DNA of 64,000 bases from positions 23,788,518 through 23,852,517 of the forward strand of contig JABAKD010000002.1 in assembly GCA_012845835.1 (NCBI GenBank), read 5' to 3'. Below are positions 1 to 12,000 of the stretch, piece by piece (position 1 is the stretch's first letter; each line of letters opens with the position of its first letter). Source of the DNA: Undaria pinnatifida. Lineage: Eukaryota; Sar; Phaeophyceae; Laminariales; Alariaceae. A program made the translations under genes and the position numbers. Under the pieces are notes generated by a model that saw only the letters and a program-made list of their open reading frames with translations, was not told the origin of the DNA and ran no database searches.

Positions 1-228
1 AGGAGATAGATGGTGGCCGCAGACGGCGAAACCGGACGGGGATAGGATAAGCAAACAATTTTTATGTAGTATATGGAAAAAACGTAATGAGCACCCAAAT
101 GTTGGAGGTGTCCCATTAGGAGTAGGAACGGTGCTCCGTCTCGAAGGGATGCGTGGTCAATGGTCAAAAGACTAAGGCAAACAACAAATGAGTACCCCTC
201 CCCGTCCCCCCCCCCCGGTTGAACTAAC
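1..228 (+). mobile_element. LINE 3' tail, cut by the window edge
   Basis: It matches 5421-5640 base for base over long stretches, from the GGTGGCCGCAGACG block through ATGTTGGAGGTGTC, to GAGTACCCC and a poly-C end. The rest of this copy lies before the window. Confidence 0.85.
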
Positions 229-231
229 CAC

Positions 232-625
232 ATTTTTTTCCCATACCAAAATACAAACCAAACATAGACACCAACTGACTCAACGAACCATTTTTGTTTC
301 CCCATAACAATCCACAAACCGGATATAGACATGAAATAACTCAACTAACCAGTTTCTTTTTCCAAACCAATCCACAAACCAGATTTAGACATGAAACGAC
401 TCAATGACCCATTTTTGTTTCTCCATACCAAAAAAACTGTGAAACGACTCAATGACCCATTTTTGTTTCCCCATACAAAAAAAAACTGGATATAGACGTG
501 GAATACATCAATCACCCTTTTTTTCCCATACCAAAACACAAACGAGATATAGATATGAAATTATTCGACTGACCATTTTTATCGTACCAAAGCAAAAACC
601 AGATTTAGACATAAAATAAAGCAAA
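232..625. repeat. Degenerate tandem repeat, about 57-61 bp unit
   Basis: Six or seven units share CCATTTTTGTTTC-CCATACCAA-CACAAACC-GATATAGACATGAAA-ACTCAA with substitutions and small deletions. It directly follows the LINE tail's poly-C. No coding function is seen. Confidence 0.8.
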
Positions 626-629
626 TACA

Positions 630-1430
630 TAGTTGATATAGATACCTGGTAAATCTTTTCTTCTATATCGCAACACGCTGCAAGTATAAAAAGCATAAAA
701 TATAGACCAAAGCCGGGCATGACGGTGAACCACCCTACGTGCACACACATAGATACAGCAAGGTCACTCCGACATGTTACATACGCATGAAGGTCGGATC
801 TCGTGGTGAGATACCCGGGAAACATTACCGATTTCCATTGGGCGGTGGAAATCTGGCCTGACATCATCCTAAAATCCCCGACACAAGGTGCACATGCCAT
901 GCGCCGAATGAAGGGGAGGGGTAGATGATGCATGACAATAAAGTCAGACCTACTGCGCTCATGAAACGAACACCTTGCCAATGACCGACCATATGACCAA
1001 AGAGAGGGAGCGCAAGGCGGTACGTAGATATCTTGATCTCTTGAAGGATAGAAGCCGGTACAAATTGTAGGGGAATCGTTGGCCAAGCTTTCGACAGCGA
1101 AGGTCTACTCGGGAGCATTAGTGGGGTAGCTACCCATGGTGAAGCGTACATACGATGGAGAAAGCGACATACGGGGCATCCCGATGTGTGAGTAACACTT
1201 TGTGTTATGCAAGGCGTCCTTGAACGTTGCATAGTATAAATGGTATAAATGACCTCCCTGGAGGAAAGCAACCAGTGCAGCAGAGGGGCAAGAAGATAGA
1301 TGATACGATTGTGGGACGCCGGCAAGGTTACCGTGCAGATCGCCTGACACAAATGTGGGGTACTTGTGTTGGGGGTGCTGAACTTGGCTCCAGGCTACGA
1401 GCTCGTGTCGGAGACACTATTTAGTGTGGT
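630..1430. other. No gene recognised
   Basis: Unique-looking sequence. I see no conserved protein motif, RNA gene or clear repeat here. It could hold an upstream NTH1 exon or the LINE 5' UTR, but nothing supports either. Confidence 0.4.
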
Positions 1431-1622
1431 GCGCCGGCAAAAGAACTGAAAGACACCAGACCCTCAACAAGTACTAAGATTGGGAAGTCCCAGTAACTTT
1501 GAACATTTCCGACTGCCAACAACACGAAAAACAAGCTGGAGATATTCTCGGAAGAGATTGGGAGATAGACGGCGAGGAAGGGTGGGTGGAAAAGGAAAGA
1601 TTGGAAGGGTAAATCACTAGTA

Positions 1623-2075
1623 GTGCTGATATTTGGAGTTCCTAGCGACATGACGAGAATAGAGTTCAAGAAGAAGTGCAACGAGGTAGGGCTGTACTGC
1701 TTTGAAATAGGAAAAGTGGAAAGGGAAGGAGAGCATTTCAGAGCCACGCTCACACCGAATGCGTGCACGGAGTGGCAGAGAAAAGAGACAGCAAAAGTGT
1801 CGGCATGGGTAAGAAGACTAGGATGGAGAGTGTGTGTTGCTAATGGAATAGCGGAACTAAGACGTAGTCCTAAAGTAAACGGAGACAAGGGGAGGCAGGA
1901 GATAGCAAATGGCCCAAAGGATATGGGGGAGAACAATGGTGGTGTAGAACAGACAAAGACGAAGCCAGAAACAGAAGCAGAAATACAGTTCACAGTAGAG
2001 AGAATAGGAGTAGTAAAGACGGAGAAGGAACAAAAGACAAAAGTAGAGTGGATAGCCAAGCGAAGAATAAGTTGA
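1623..2075 (+). pseudogene. LINE N-terminal / ORF1-like fragment
   Basis: An open segment of 150 residues that begins MLIFGVPSDMTRIEFKKKCN and is rich in Lys, Glu and Arg. It precedes the endonuclease remnant in the same orientation. I cannot place it in a specific family; the LINE N-terminal assignment rests on position and spacing. Confidence 0.5.
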
Positions 2076-2079
2076 GACC

Positions 2080-2886
2080 AGGATCACGGAAGGTATCTGG
2101 ATTCGCCGCGGAAGAGCGCAAAAGGCTAGAAATAGTCGAACAAGTAAGTAATCGCGACCTAGATATAGTGGGAATTCAAGAGTAATGAGAGAAAGAGTGG
2201 GAGGGGGATAGGATGCGAAGTTGGAGGGTACTCATGGATAGGGAAAAAGAAAAAGGGGCAGGATAGCAAGAATAGGGGGGCGGGGGGAGTAGGATTCCTA
2301 GTCAAATAATGGTTGTTGTAACATAATAGAGGTGATCGAAGACACAAAATATGACGAAAGCATATGGTTAAGGGTACCAGGGGAGAGGGAAGAGAATCAT
2401 TTTTTTCTGGGAAACATCTACATGCCCCCAGAGTCGAAGAGTACGGTGAAAGAGATAACAGAAGTTTGGAGAGATAGCAGTAGATCTACAGAAGTATAGA
2501 AAGGCAAGGAGGAGTAGTGTTAGTGGGATATTTTGATTCAAGAATCGGGAAGGCAAGTAACCCGAATGAAAACATTGGACGACATGGGGAAGTAACAAAA
2601 AATAATAATGCGGCAGAGATGTTGGAATTCCTTAAGAGCAACGGAGACGAAGACGTTGAATGACAGAGTAAAGAAGGCAGGGCCAGAATGGACTAGACAG
2701 TGCATACAAAAGGGAGAGATATCCGCTCTTGACTTCACCGTGATAAAAAATGAAAATGGTAGGGAGACGGAAGTACATGTATGCGCGGCGGACGTAGGAA
2801 GTACTGACCACTGTCTAATATGGACAGCCAACAGACGAGAGTTATCAAGAATAGACGAGGTAAGAAATTGTACAGATGGAGAATAA
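2080..2886 (+). pseudogene. LINE endonuclease remnant
   Basis: Across several frames one sees LDIVGIQE near 2150, YFDSRIGKASNPNENIGRHG near 2540 (active enzymes have GDFN-x-RIG, so two residues changed) and GSTDHCLIW near 2805 (the S/T-D-H catalytic end). Frame changes near 2640 and stops show that it is dead. Confidence 0.75.
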
Positions 2887-3229
2887 ATAAACTAGAGTAA
2901 GAAAAAAAACAGCGAGAGTTCGAAGAAGAGATGGCCAAGAATGCAGAGCGTTTTTCCGAGCTGTTGGAAAGCATAGGTACAACAGAGAACGATAAGGAAC
3001 GAGATAGTGCAGGAGACAGGAATATTGAAGGATGGGAGCAATTGGTAAAAAACACAGCAAGTGAAGTAATAGGGAAGAAGTTGATACTATGCAACAGAGC
3101 AGTAAAATCGTGGGACGAGAAGTAAAAGAGGCCATAAGATTAGGGAGAGAGGCGTACGCAAGATATACATCGAATAAGACTAGGACAGGATGGGAGGAGT
3201 ATGCTACGGCTAGAAAGAACGTAGAATAA

Positions 3230-4713
3230 ATGGAAGAGAAGAAGACGAAGGGATTATGGGAAGACGTAATTTATAAAGCAAATAAAGACTTTGATGGCGG
3301 GATGAAGCAGATGTGGGTAGGGATAAAAGGGATACTGGGTCTACAAGCAGGCGAGGCAGACACGGGAATAGCTACATTGAGATCACAGAACGGTAAAATA
3401 GTTAGCAGCTCGAAGGGGAAGCGGGAAGTACCTGTAGAACACTACCGCATGCTAGGAATACACCAGCCAACGAAACGTTCGACGCAGAATTCGAGAAGGA
3501 AATCATCGCGTGGGCAGAGGCGAATGTAGGTGCGTCAGAAAGGGAAGACCTGGTTCAGACGGGTTGCAGAGAGAGTTTACAAGACAAGAAGCAAATAAAT
3601 GTGTAGCTAAACTTGAGAATAGAAAAGCAGCAGGGGCAAATGAAATAGTGTATGGGGTTAGGTATGCTTACCATGATGGTTATGTTGTATAATTGGATAT
3701 GGAAAAACAAGTAGCCGCCTAAGAGATGGAGAGAAGGAGTAGTAGCAAACTTATTCACGAAAGGAGATAAGGCTGACCCGGGGAACTACCGAAGGATAAT
3801 GCTATTAAGCACCGTAGGCAAAACATTCTGCAAGATTTTGAACGACAGAATGGGAACAATGTTGTTGAAGGACAAAAAAATAAGCGAAGGGCAAGCAGCA
3901 TTAGGCCAAACCGTAGTTGCGTAGACCATGTGTACACATTAGGTAAGATAATTCAAGGTAGGAAGGACGCCGGGCTAACGACGTACTGTTTCTTCCTAGA
4001 TGTACAGAAGGCCTATGACACAGTATGGAGGAATGGCTCGTGGAAAAATATGTTGGAAATTGGGATCAGAGGAAAGATGTGGGGAATGATGAAAATATCG
4101 ACGGAATGTGCGAGAAGTGAAGTGATGCTGGACGGGGGAATATCCAAGTCTGTTGATATTTTACAAGAAGTTGCACAGGGATGTACACTATCACCCAATC
4201 TATTCAAGGTATATATTAATGGCATGATAGTAGCAGTCGAAGAAGCAAAGCCAGGAGTCGGTGTCGGGGTTGATGTTTGCGAATGATTTCGTGGGGATAT
4301 CCGAAACACCCGAAGGATTGCAGAAACAGATAGAGAAAACACTAGATTACATTAGGAAATGGAAAGTGACAGAGAACGTGAAAAAGTGCGCAGTAGTTGT
4401 ATGTAACGAAGATAAGGTGAATCCGGTACATTTTCAAATGGAAGTGGGGAAAGATGAACTACCGATCGTAGACCAGTATACGTACCTTGGCGTAGAGGTC
4501 TCAAAGGATTGCTCTTGGGGTGCATACATAGCGAAAGTAATAGGAAAGGGTAAATCACAAGTAGGCAAGATGGATGCGATACTAACAGTCCCGCACCTTG
4601 ACAATAGGATTAAAATATGCATTCTGATTAATGTGATTGTACCAAAGTTACAGTACGCAAAAAAAGTATGGGAAGGGAACGCGGAGTTCGTAAAACAACT
4701 GGAAACAGTGTAG
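3230..4713 (+). pseudogene. LINE reverse transcriptase remnant
   Basis: Recognisable blocks in shifting frames: LENRKAAGANEIV (3610), LFTKGDKADPGNYRRIMLLS (3750), FFLDVQKAYDTVWR (3990), VAQGCTLSPNLFKVYINGM (4170) and GLMFANDFVGISE (4266), then DQYTYLGVEVSKD (4470). The catalytic F/Y-A-D-D box reads FAND, so one metal-binding Asp is lost. Stops and frameshifts occur throughout. Confidence 0.88.
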
Positions 4714-4863
4714 ATGACAGCAGCTAAAAAGATACTAGGATGCTCAAGTACGTCGAGCAATACAGTATTAAGAGCAGAACTAGGAATGTACCTACTTGAA
4801 ACAAACAGAGACGTGAGAAAGTTGAAATGACAACATAAAGTAAATAATGCGCCATAAAAGAGG

Positions 4864-5470
4864 TTGCCAGCCATACTTGATGGGGCTGTATGGGAGAAAA
4901 CAACAAAAGGGCGAGCTGGAATAAGATGGGGTAACTTAGTCGAGAAAGTATGGAAGGATTTAGGGGGAGACCAAGGAGAAATACTGTCTATAGAGAAGTT
5001 TGGCGGGTACAAGACAGAAGTAAAAATAAAGAATACAATGAAGGGAAAGGCAAGCGCTAAGAAATAAGGTGAACGAGGAGAAGCACTTAGAGATATACGG
5101 GGGGTTGAGGGAAGGCATTGGAATGAAAACGTACCTGCACGGCCCAATGGACTACGCGAAAAAGCTGAAACTGCGATTTCGTGTAGGATACCTGGTCCTA
5201 TCAGAAAGAAGAAAGAGATATATCAGTAGTCGGGAGGAGGACGTGGCTACAAACATGTGCCTGTGTGGCACAACAATAGAGAGTAGGACTCACATAGTAG
5301 GAGAATGTGAAATATACAAGGAGGAACGAGATGCGTTAGAGAAGGAGATGAGGAAATTAGACGTGTGTGATATGGTAGGGTTTGTTAGACTAGAGAGTAG
5401 CGAGAAAACGATCGCTATCCCCGGAGATAGATGGTGGCCGCAGACGCGAAACATGACGGGGATAGGATAA
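4864..5470 (+). pseudogene. LINE C-terminal segment with CCHC-like knuckle
   Basis: The segment carries LKLRFRVGYL and MCLCGTTIESRTHIVGEC, a C-x-C...H-x4-C arrangement typical of the C-terminus of non-LTR polyproteins, then DRWWPQTRNMTGIG to a stop at 5468-5470. One frame change occurs near 5067. A homologous stretch is found at 16600-16870. Confidence 0.78.
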
Positions 5471-5640
5471 GCAAACAGTTTCTATGTAATATATGGAAGA
5501 AGCGTAATGAGCGCCCAAATGTTGGAGGTGTCTGTAAGGAGTAGGAACGGTGCTCCATCTCGAAAGAGATGCGTGGTCAATGGTCAAATGACGAAGGCAA
5601 GCAACGAATGAGCACCCCCCCTCCCCCCTCCCCGTTGCGA

Positions 5641-5850
5641 GAGTCTATGGTCATTCGACTACGGCCATGCACAAACCGAGTACCCCTCCCCACCCCCCGC
5701 CGCCGGGCGATGCATGCCTGGTCGGCGAAAACCCAACGTGCTCCGTCCCGGCATTGTAGGGATGCGAGGGCCAATAACCATAAGACCACGTCTGTGCATG
5801 AAATGAGTACCCCCCCCCCCCAACGCCCCCTCCTTCCTGTGCATACCCCC
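5641..5850 (+). mobile_element. SINE fragments with poly-C tails
   Basis: Two partial copies of the dispersed SINE follow the LINE tail: AGTCTATGGTCATTCGACTA with GGCCATGCAC...GAGTACCCC, then GGTCGGCGAAAACCCAACGT through AGGGATGCGAGGGCC to GAGTACC-poly-C. The last tract lies about 60 bp upstream of the NTH1 exon 1 acceptor. Confidence 0.75.
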
Positions 5851-5879
5851 CGTCTACGCAATGCCACTGTAAAAAACAG

Positions 5880-6039
5880 GAGAACCTTTCCTCCTACCGA
5901 GCCACCGCAGGACAACTGGCGGGCGCAGATGGAAGGAATAAGATCCATGCGAAAATCGCGTGACGCGGCGGTAGATTTCGCCGGAGCGGGTGCACTGAAG
6001 GAGTCAAGCTCGGGCAGTGACGACGACGTACGATTCCAG
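5880..6039 (+). CDS. NTH1: NTH1 exon 1 (first recognisable exon)
   Basis: This exon encodes about 53 residues including [20 protein letters not shown], the family's N-terminal helix before the catalytic core, and ends VRFQ. The 3' edge is CAG|GCAAGC, a GC donor; it is fixed because VRFQ must join [10 protein letters not shown] of exon 2 in phase 0. The 5' edge is less certain: AAACAG|G at 5879/5880 fits, but ACCGCAG|GAC 24-27 bases further in is also possible, as is an earlier start. A SINE fragment with a poly-C tail lies just upstream and an AAGGCGG tandem array begins about 25 bp after the donor. Confidence 0.8.
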
Positions 6040-9000
6040 GCAAGCCGTGAGCATGCATTAGAGGTGTCCCAATAAGGCGGTCTGAGTAAGGCGGTGTCCC
6101 GATATAAGGCGGTCTGAATAAGGCAGTATCCCGATATAAGGCGGTCTGAATAATGCGGTATCTCGATATACGGCAATCTGAAGAAGGCGGTATACCGATA
6201 TAAGGCGGTCTGAATAAGGCAGTATCCCGATATAAGGCGGTCTGAATATGGCGGTATCTCGATATACGGCGATCTGAAGAAGGCGGTATCCCGATATAAG
6301 GCGGTCTGAGCAAGGCGGTATCCCGATATAAGGCGGTCAAAATCGCTTGGCAACACTGAGGAATTGCACCCATACCCTAGAACGACTAAGGCGGCTTCTC
6401 CCTATAAGGCGGTCATATTGCTCTCGCACACCACCGCCTTACTGGGGGACCCCTATATAGTGCTGCTGTACAGCGTACTAAAGTATAGACTTGTTTGGGG
6501 CTGGTCGATGTTATATGCCCTGGTCGGTTACTTGCAGGATGTGTATAGCCACTCTTTTTTTGGTTGCAAGAGCTTTTAAACAGTTATCGTACCTGGCATG
6601 AGTGGCTATTAGGAACGCCTGTGTTCCCCCTTTTTCGCTTGAGCCACACCCCAGGGGAAGCCAAGCCAACCACATCCTGAAGAGGAGGCTTGTAGTCTGT
6701 CTGCGTGGTATTTATTTGTTCATGTATTCATGTATCATCGCTTTTACCTTCCAGCCTAACTCGCAAGAGAGTTTTACACTCTCAGGGACCTTCTGGAGAA
6801 GCCGTGCTCGTAGGTGTCGTCGCTTCTCCCGTCCTGCACGTGCCTTCATGTTTTATCGTGCATCGGGTTCAGCGTTCTTTCTGACCGCCGACTTCAATCG
6901 TGGTTACTGCTGTGGTATACCCATCTTAAGATCACCGTCGGGACAGCTAATTTCGTTTGTCTTATGTCAAGTTCCGGTCTTGTCTCGCTTTTGAGACCTA
7001 CTCGGTCTAAAACTGGGAAAAATTACCGAAACCGGTCTTAAAACGGGGTAAAGTGTCATGCGTTTAAGATTCGTGCACGGTATATTGATCGGGTGCAGCA
7101 AGGTCTACGAGCAAATGTACCCGGTATTGCTACGGCCGCAGAGGCAGCAGCAGCTAGAGGTATTTCTGTACACGAGCACGGCAGGGCGCTAGTGCGCTCG
7201 TGGGCTGGACTATCGTATCTTCGTAGGGTATTGTGCGTATATGCAGGAGGCGTTTTGCTTCCGAGTCGAGATCAAGCGTGAGGGACAGAAAAGGCACACC
7301 GGTCTTATCCAGGTTTACATCGGGACAAGACCATTTACCTTGTCTTGTCTATCCCAAAATCTTAAACCGGATGGTGCTAAAGAGAGTATATGTCATGGAG
7401 TGCTCTCCGTAGATGGATAGTCTATGGATTCGACGTGAAACCATGTCATGGTGGGGGTGAAGCCACGTGATAGTAGATGTCACATTCACGTCAAGGCCAT
7501 CATAAAAGGGCGATAAATGTAAGCGACGGTGATGGTCCAGGCAGGGCTCCCCATCTTGTCACTGCCTGTCCTATCCTGTTCCTTATGGTATTGATAATGC
7601 CAGCCTCTTGTCTATAGGTAACGTTTCTTTTTTTTTTGCCCATCCCTTGTATTATCTTCGCACTTTTCCTTGCTCCTTCTCCATCCCTATGATATGATAG
7701 CCGCAACTTAGATCCGGGGTCACTAAACAGGTTCTTCTCCCCCCCTCCCCATTACGTACGTACGTGCCTTCGTTTGTTTCGCGAAGAAGATTCCAGCCCT
7801 TTCTTCTCTCTTCGACTAGCATCGATTTTCACCACTGTAATGTTTATTTTATTTTTTTACTTCCAAGAGGTATTCTCCGACTTCAGAGCTATTGGAGCCT
7901 GTGTCTGTTCTTCACATTAAACTGGTATTTCCATCCATCTAATATACCATGATTTTTCACGGCTCGGGCCGTTTCTCGCGGGTCGGGTCGGGTCGGGTCG
8001 GGCGGGTCGGGTCGGATCGGGTCGGGTCGGGTCGGGTCGGGTCGGGTCGGGTCGGGTCGGGTCGGGTCGGGTCGGGTCGGGTCGGGTCGGGTCGGGTCGG
8101 GTCGGGTCGGGTCGGGTCGGGTCGGGTCGGGTCGGGTCGGGTCGGGTCGGGTCGGGTCGGATCGGGTCGGGTCGGGTCGGATCGGGTCGGGTCGGGTCGG
8201 GTCGGGTCGGGTCGGGTCGGGTCGGGTCGGGTCGGGTCGGGTCGGGTCGGGTCGGGGCGAATCAAGGTGGTCCGACCCGACCCGTGACATTTTACTACCT
8301 CCTGACCCGACGCCGACTAGACCTGTGAGATTTGGAATATCCACAGACCCGACCCGAGCGGATCGCGAGACTTGAAAACGTCCTGAGCGGACTCATGGGG
8401 CGGGTCATGACCCGCGAAAAGCTCAACATACATCCAGCACAATCTGTGTTCGTGCCGTTGCCTCCTCCTGTGGGGGAAGAGCTTTGCGGTTACAATATAC
8501 TGAGTATATAGTACAGGGATGGATGCGGGTCATTCCAGATACAGGTGATTTGGCTATGCAATGCCCGAACGCAACGAATTCAGGGGCGGAACAGATGCAA
8601 GCCAGCACACGAGACTACGTGTCGCAAAGAAGAAAAAAACGAAGAACAACAAAGAAAGAAGAAAAACTAAAAATACTGAAAAAAATGGAGAAAAACCGGA
8701 AAGGAAGTAAAAGGAACGCAGGGGGGGGAGGGAAGAGGTACCCCGGAAGACCAAGAACGTTGAGTGAAACAAGACGCAAGACAAAAAAAAACAAAATTAT
8801 GCAATACAGACAGCCGGCAACAAAGTAGATGACCGCACCCAGCCAGCGTCAGGGGCAGCAACTGTATTAGGTTCCGAATGCACCTACTGCAGGAGGAGGA
8901 TCATTGTTGCATGGTCTGTCACCTGTTTACTGTTTCTCACGGCACTGGTGTCCATACCGTCATCACCGCCCCCGTACCCAAGACGAAAAAAAAACGAACG

Positions 9001-12000
9001 TGAAAAACAAAGCAAGCAAAAACGCAGCAACAAAACTGATGACACCACCCAATTGGCGTCGGGGAAGCACCCAGATCGGTTCCGAATGCAACTATTATAT
9101 GATACTATATGAACAGATTGTGGCGATGAGTTAATGCGAGAAAAGCAACAACAGCATTGGTTGTGTTGCTGCTACGATAGTGCTGCAGCTGTAGCAAATT
9201 GGTGGCGTCGCTTGTAGGAACAGGCTGTGGTATGTTCTTGGAAGTATTTTATTATTATTATTTTTTCGAGCTGGTCCGGTTTAGATTTAGACGCGATGGT
9301 TGAGTGGATTTTCACAGTTCAGTTGGGAGAAAGTCGAGCTGAAATTTTGCAAGGAGCCATGTACTGAGATACCCCGAGGGACTTATTTTACTTCGTAGAA
9401 TGAGTGAGATCACTATCTCGTCACTGTTATTACCATTGTGCTACGCCATCGGAGTATCGCAACAAAATGATATTACTCGACGTCATTAATGCGAATCCAA
9501 AAGCGGGGGTCCACATGCGGGCAGATAGCGCTGACCGAGGCGGACCAGCTGCTTTCAACTCTGAGGCGCGCAAGCGCAATCAGTATGCTCTTCCGGGACA
9601 GGTGTCCTTCGACGAACGCAGCTACAAACTTGCCACCCTCGCGGTGGAAAGCTTTCGGCGCCTCGGGAAAGAAGGCAGCGACCTGATTGATCAGGTACCG
9701 GCCGGCGTAGTCGGAGGGACGAACGGATCGTCCCTATTCCGGAAAGGCGTGTGCAAGGAACGCCTCTTCCGGATCATCTCTGTGACGACTCAGGTGGCGA
9801 TTTCGCGCCGAGTGGATAGGTACCGACTGGCTCCGAGAGACCGTCAGACCGCGAGGGGAAGGGAGGAAGGACCCGGAGGACTGCGGCCAATAACCTGGGG
9901 ATGGAACGTTGATGAGGAATAGGTAGACTATGTCGGTAGTAGCTAACACGAAAATATGTGGGGAAAGGAAAGGGGGGGGGAGGTGGGCAGAGGGTCAGAG
10001 GAGATGCTACTGCTTTACGAAAGAATATTCGATTAATATCGGAACGACATGTACGCTACATTGTCGAAGGGCAGTAGTAATAGTAAAATAATTTATTTGT
10101 ATGAGGTTTGAGAAAATATTCGTGTGGGAAACATGTTTGCGGAAGTGATGTGACTATTGCGCCGATGCAGAAGCAGGGGGTGGGTATTTGCTTTGTTTTG
10201 CACGACGCGAGTGTGTCACATGAGCTAAAGTTTTTTGGCTTTGGTGCGTGCGCACGTGCGTGGGAATTGGCTCCATGGCAGAAAGTACCGTGTAAGGGCC
10301 ATTTCTAACGAACATAAAAAAAAAAAATCCGGAATCGTAACAAATAAAAACTTGAATAGTTTCACAAATCGTGAAATTTTTCTCAGGATTCCCGATTTTG
10401 AATTGTTTTTGAACAAAAAGAAACAAAAAGCCTGAAAATTGATGTCAGGATTCCTGAGAACAAAAAAAGAGACTTTTCAGAAATGCAATATGTCAGAAAT
10501 CGTGATAGTTTCCGTTCCTTAGGAACTACCCTAAAAACGAGCAAGATTTCGCACTCCCCTGGGCAAATTATCCGGGCCGATTTCCACCGTAACACGGTGA
10601 GGGCACACCCCACGAAAAGGGCGACTTTGGAAAAAGATTCAATTCTTTTTTCCCCCTCACGAAAATGTCGACTTTTGGAGGAAAAGACTTGAGTAAAAAA
10701 AAAAAAATCCAACGCGCAATATATCATATATTTTTTTTCATTTTTTTTATAATATATATATATATATCCCGTGGGGCGGTTGTCTGGGGGCGATTTTCTC
10801 TCAAAATAACAAGGCGAGCGGGTGGGTGGGCTTGGGTACACGCGAGGAAAACGGTGGCTTTGCTTTGTAAAGATTACGCAAGATGATGGATGATAAACCC
10901 CGTGGGGTGGTTTTATTATCAGGGCCGATTTTTTTTGTCCAAGGAAAGGCGGCGGAGTACGGCGGCTTGCACAAGATAGGGGCAACATTTTTCGGCTATA
11001 ACGGGGCGCTCCTCGTCGTGGCTACGGCAGGGGGGGGGGGTTCATTCTTGGGGGCTTTTTTTGCAGGGGCCGGGGGGTCAGTCGCTCGCGCAACTGATCC
11101 CCTATTTCTCTGCGGTATGAAGCTACGCAATAGCTTTCTTGAGCTAACTAATGGCTTTTGTGCATTTTTGTTTTTTTTTGCGACATGAAACGGCCATAGA
11201 ATGAATGGTTAATAGCTACACGCCGCGCCAAAACAAAATCGCCTTATACGCACGTACGAAAAGTATTTTATTTTTCATTTTTTTTCGTTGGGGTACAATA
11301 TCGCTCGTGCAAGTGCGTGGGAAAAAAGACAGCCCAGTCGTGAAAAGGGGAGGGAGGACAAAATATCCCCTACGGCCATAACCATGGTCTCGCCCAACCC
11401 AAAAAAAACGCTGGAATGTGCTTTTTTTTTGTAAACTTTATGCCATGGGGGAGTTCCATTGGGTTTGTGCCTTTTTTTTCTGTTTGCTCAAGGTTAACTG
11501 GCTTTGGGTGAGATGATGCAAGAGAGATGCCCAAGCGAGGAAGAGCCTCACAAAAAAAAAATCGATTCGCCTCCACCGTGGGATGGGTCATGGTCCCGAC
11601 GAGGTAGGCGTTCCCGTGAAGACCGCGCTTCTCGGCGTTTGGCGCTGTCCCCCGTTGTCGAGGAAAAAAAAAACAGCCTTGGAAAGTTGTTCTGGGCGGG
11701 TTGCTGTCTTTTGGGCGCTATATACCCGAATAAGGTACCTTGTACGAGTAACGTTTTTGACAGTAATGTATTTGGTTTGGTGTGGCCTTTTGTCGTCACG
11801 AAGCAGCATGTTCCGTCTTGCGTTGATCACACTTTCGTCAGCAAACGTCATCCGGAGTACTCCAACTCCCAGCCCGGCCGCCACTGCTGTCAACGGGCTT
11901 TTCCATCCTTGGCCTATCCCGTAACTACTACCACTACTACTGCAGTAGTTTTACACGTTTCTTTTTATGAAAAATAACGTAGCACCTGCCGGCGACGTAT

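Larger units (their letters stand above)
1430..5640 (+). mobile_element. Decayed non-LTR (LINE) retrotransposon
   Basis: Remnants in order are an ORF1-like segment, an apurinic-type endonuclease, reverse transcriptase and a C-terminal CCHC-like segment, followed by a 3' tail ending GAGCACCCCCC. Many stops and frameshifts break it. The 5' boundary is only approximate. The 3' end recurs at 1-228, 16262-16890, 18840-19065 and, inverted, 43795-44160, so the family was once active. It lies just upstream of NTH1 exon 1, in the same orientation. Confidence 0.85.

Noticed and set aside
7949..8344. Long open frames on both strands over the GGGTC tract
   Set aside because: A pentamer repeat without stops gives open frames in every phase; the translated Arg-Pro-Asp or Gly-Arg-Val repeats are artefacts.
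8484..8828. Lys/Arg-rich 114-residue open frame
   Set aside because: It lies on an A-rich stretch, lacks any known motif, and has a loosely similar neighbour without the frame.
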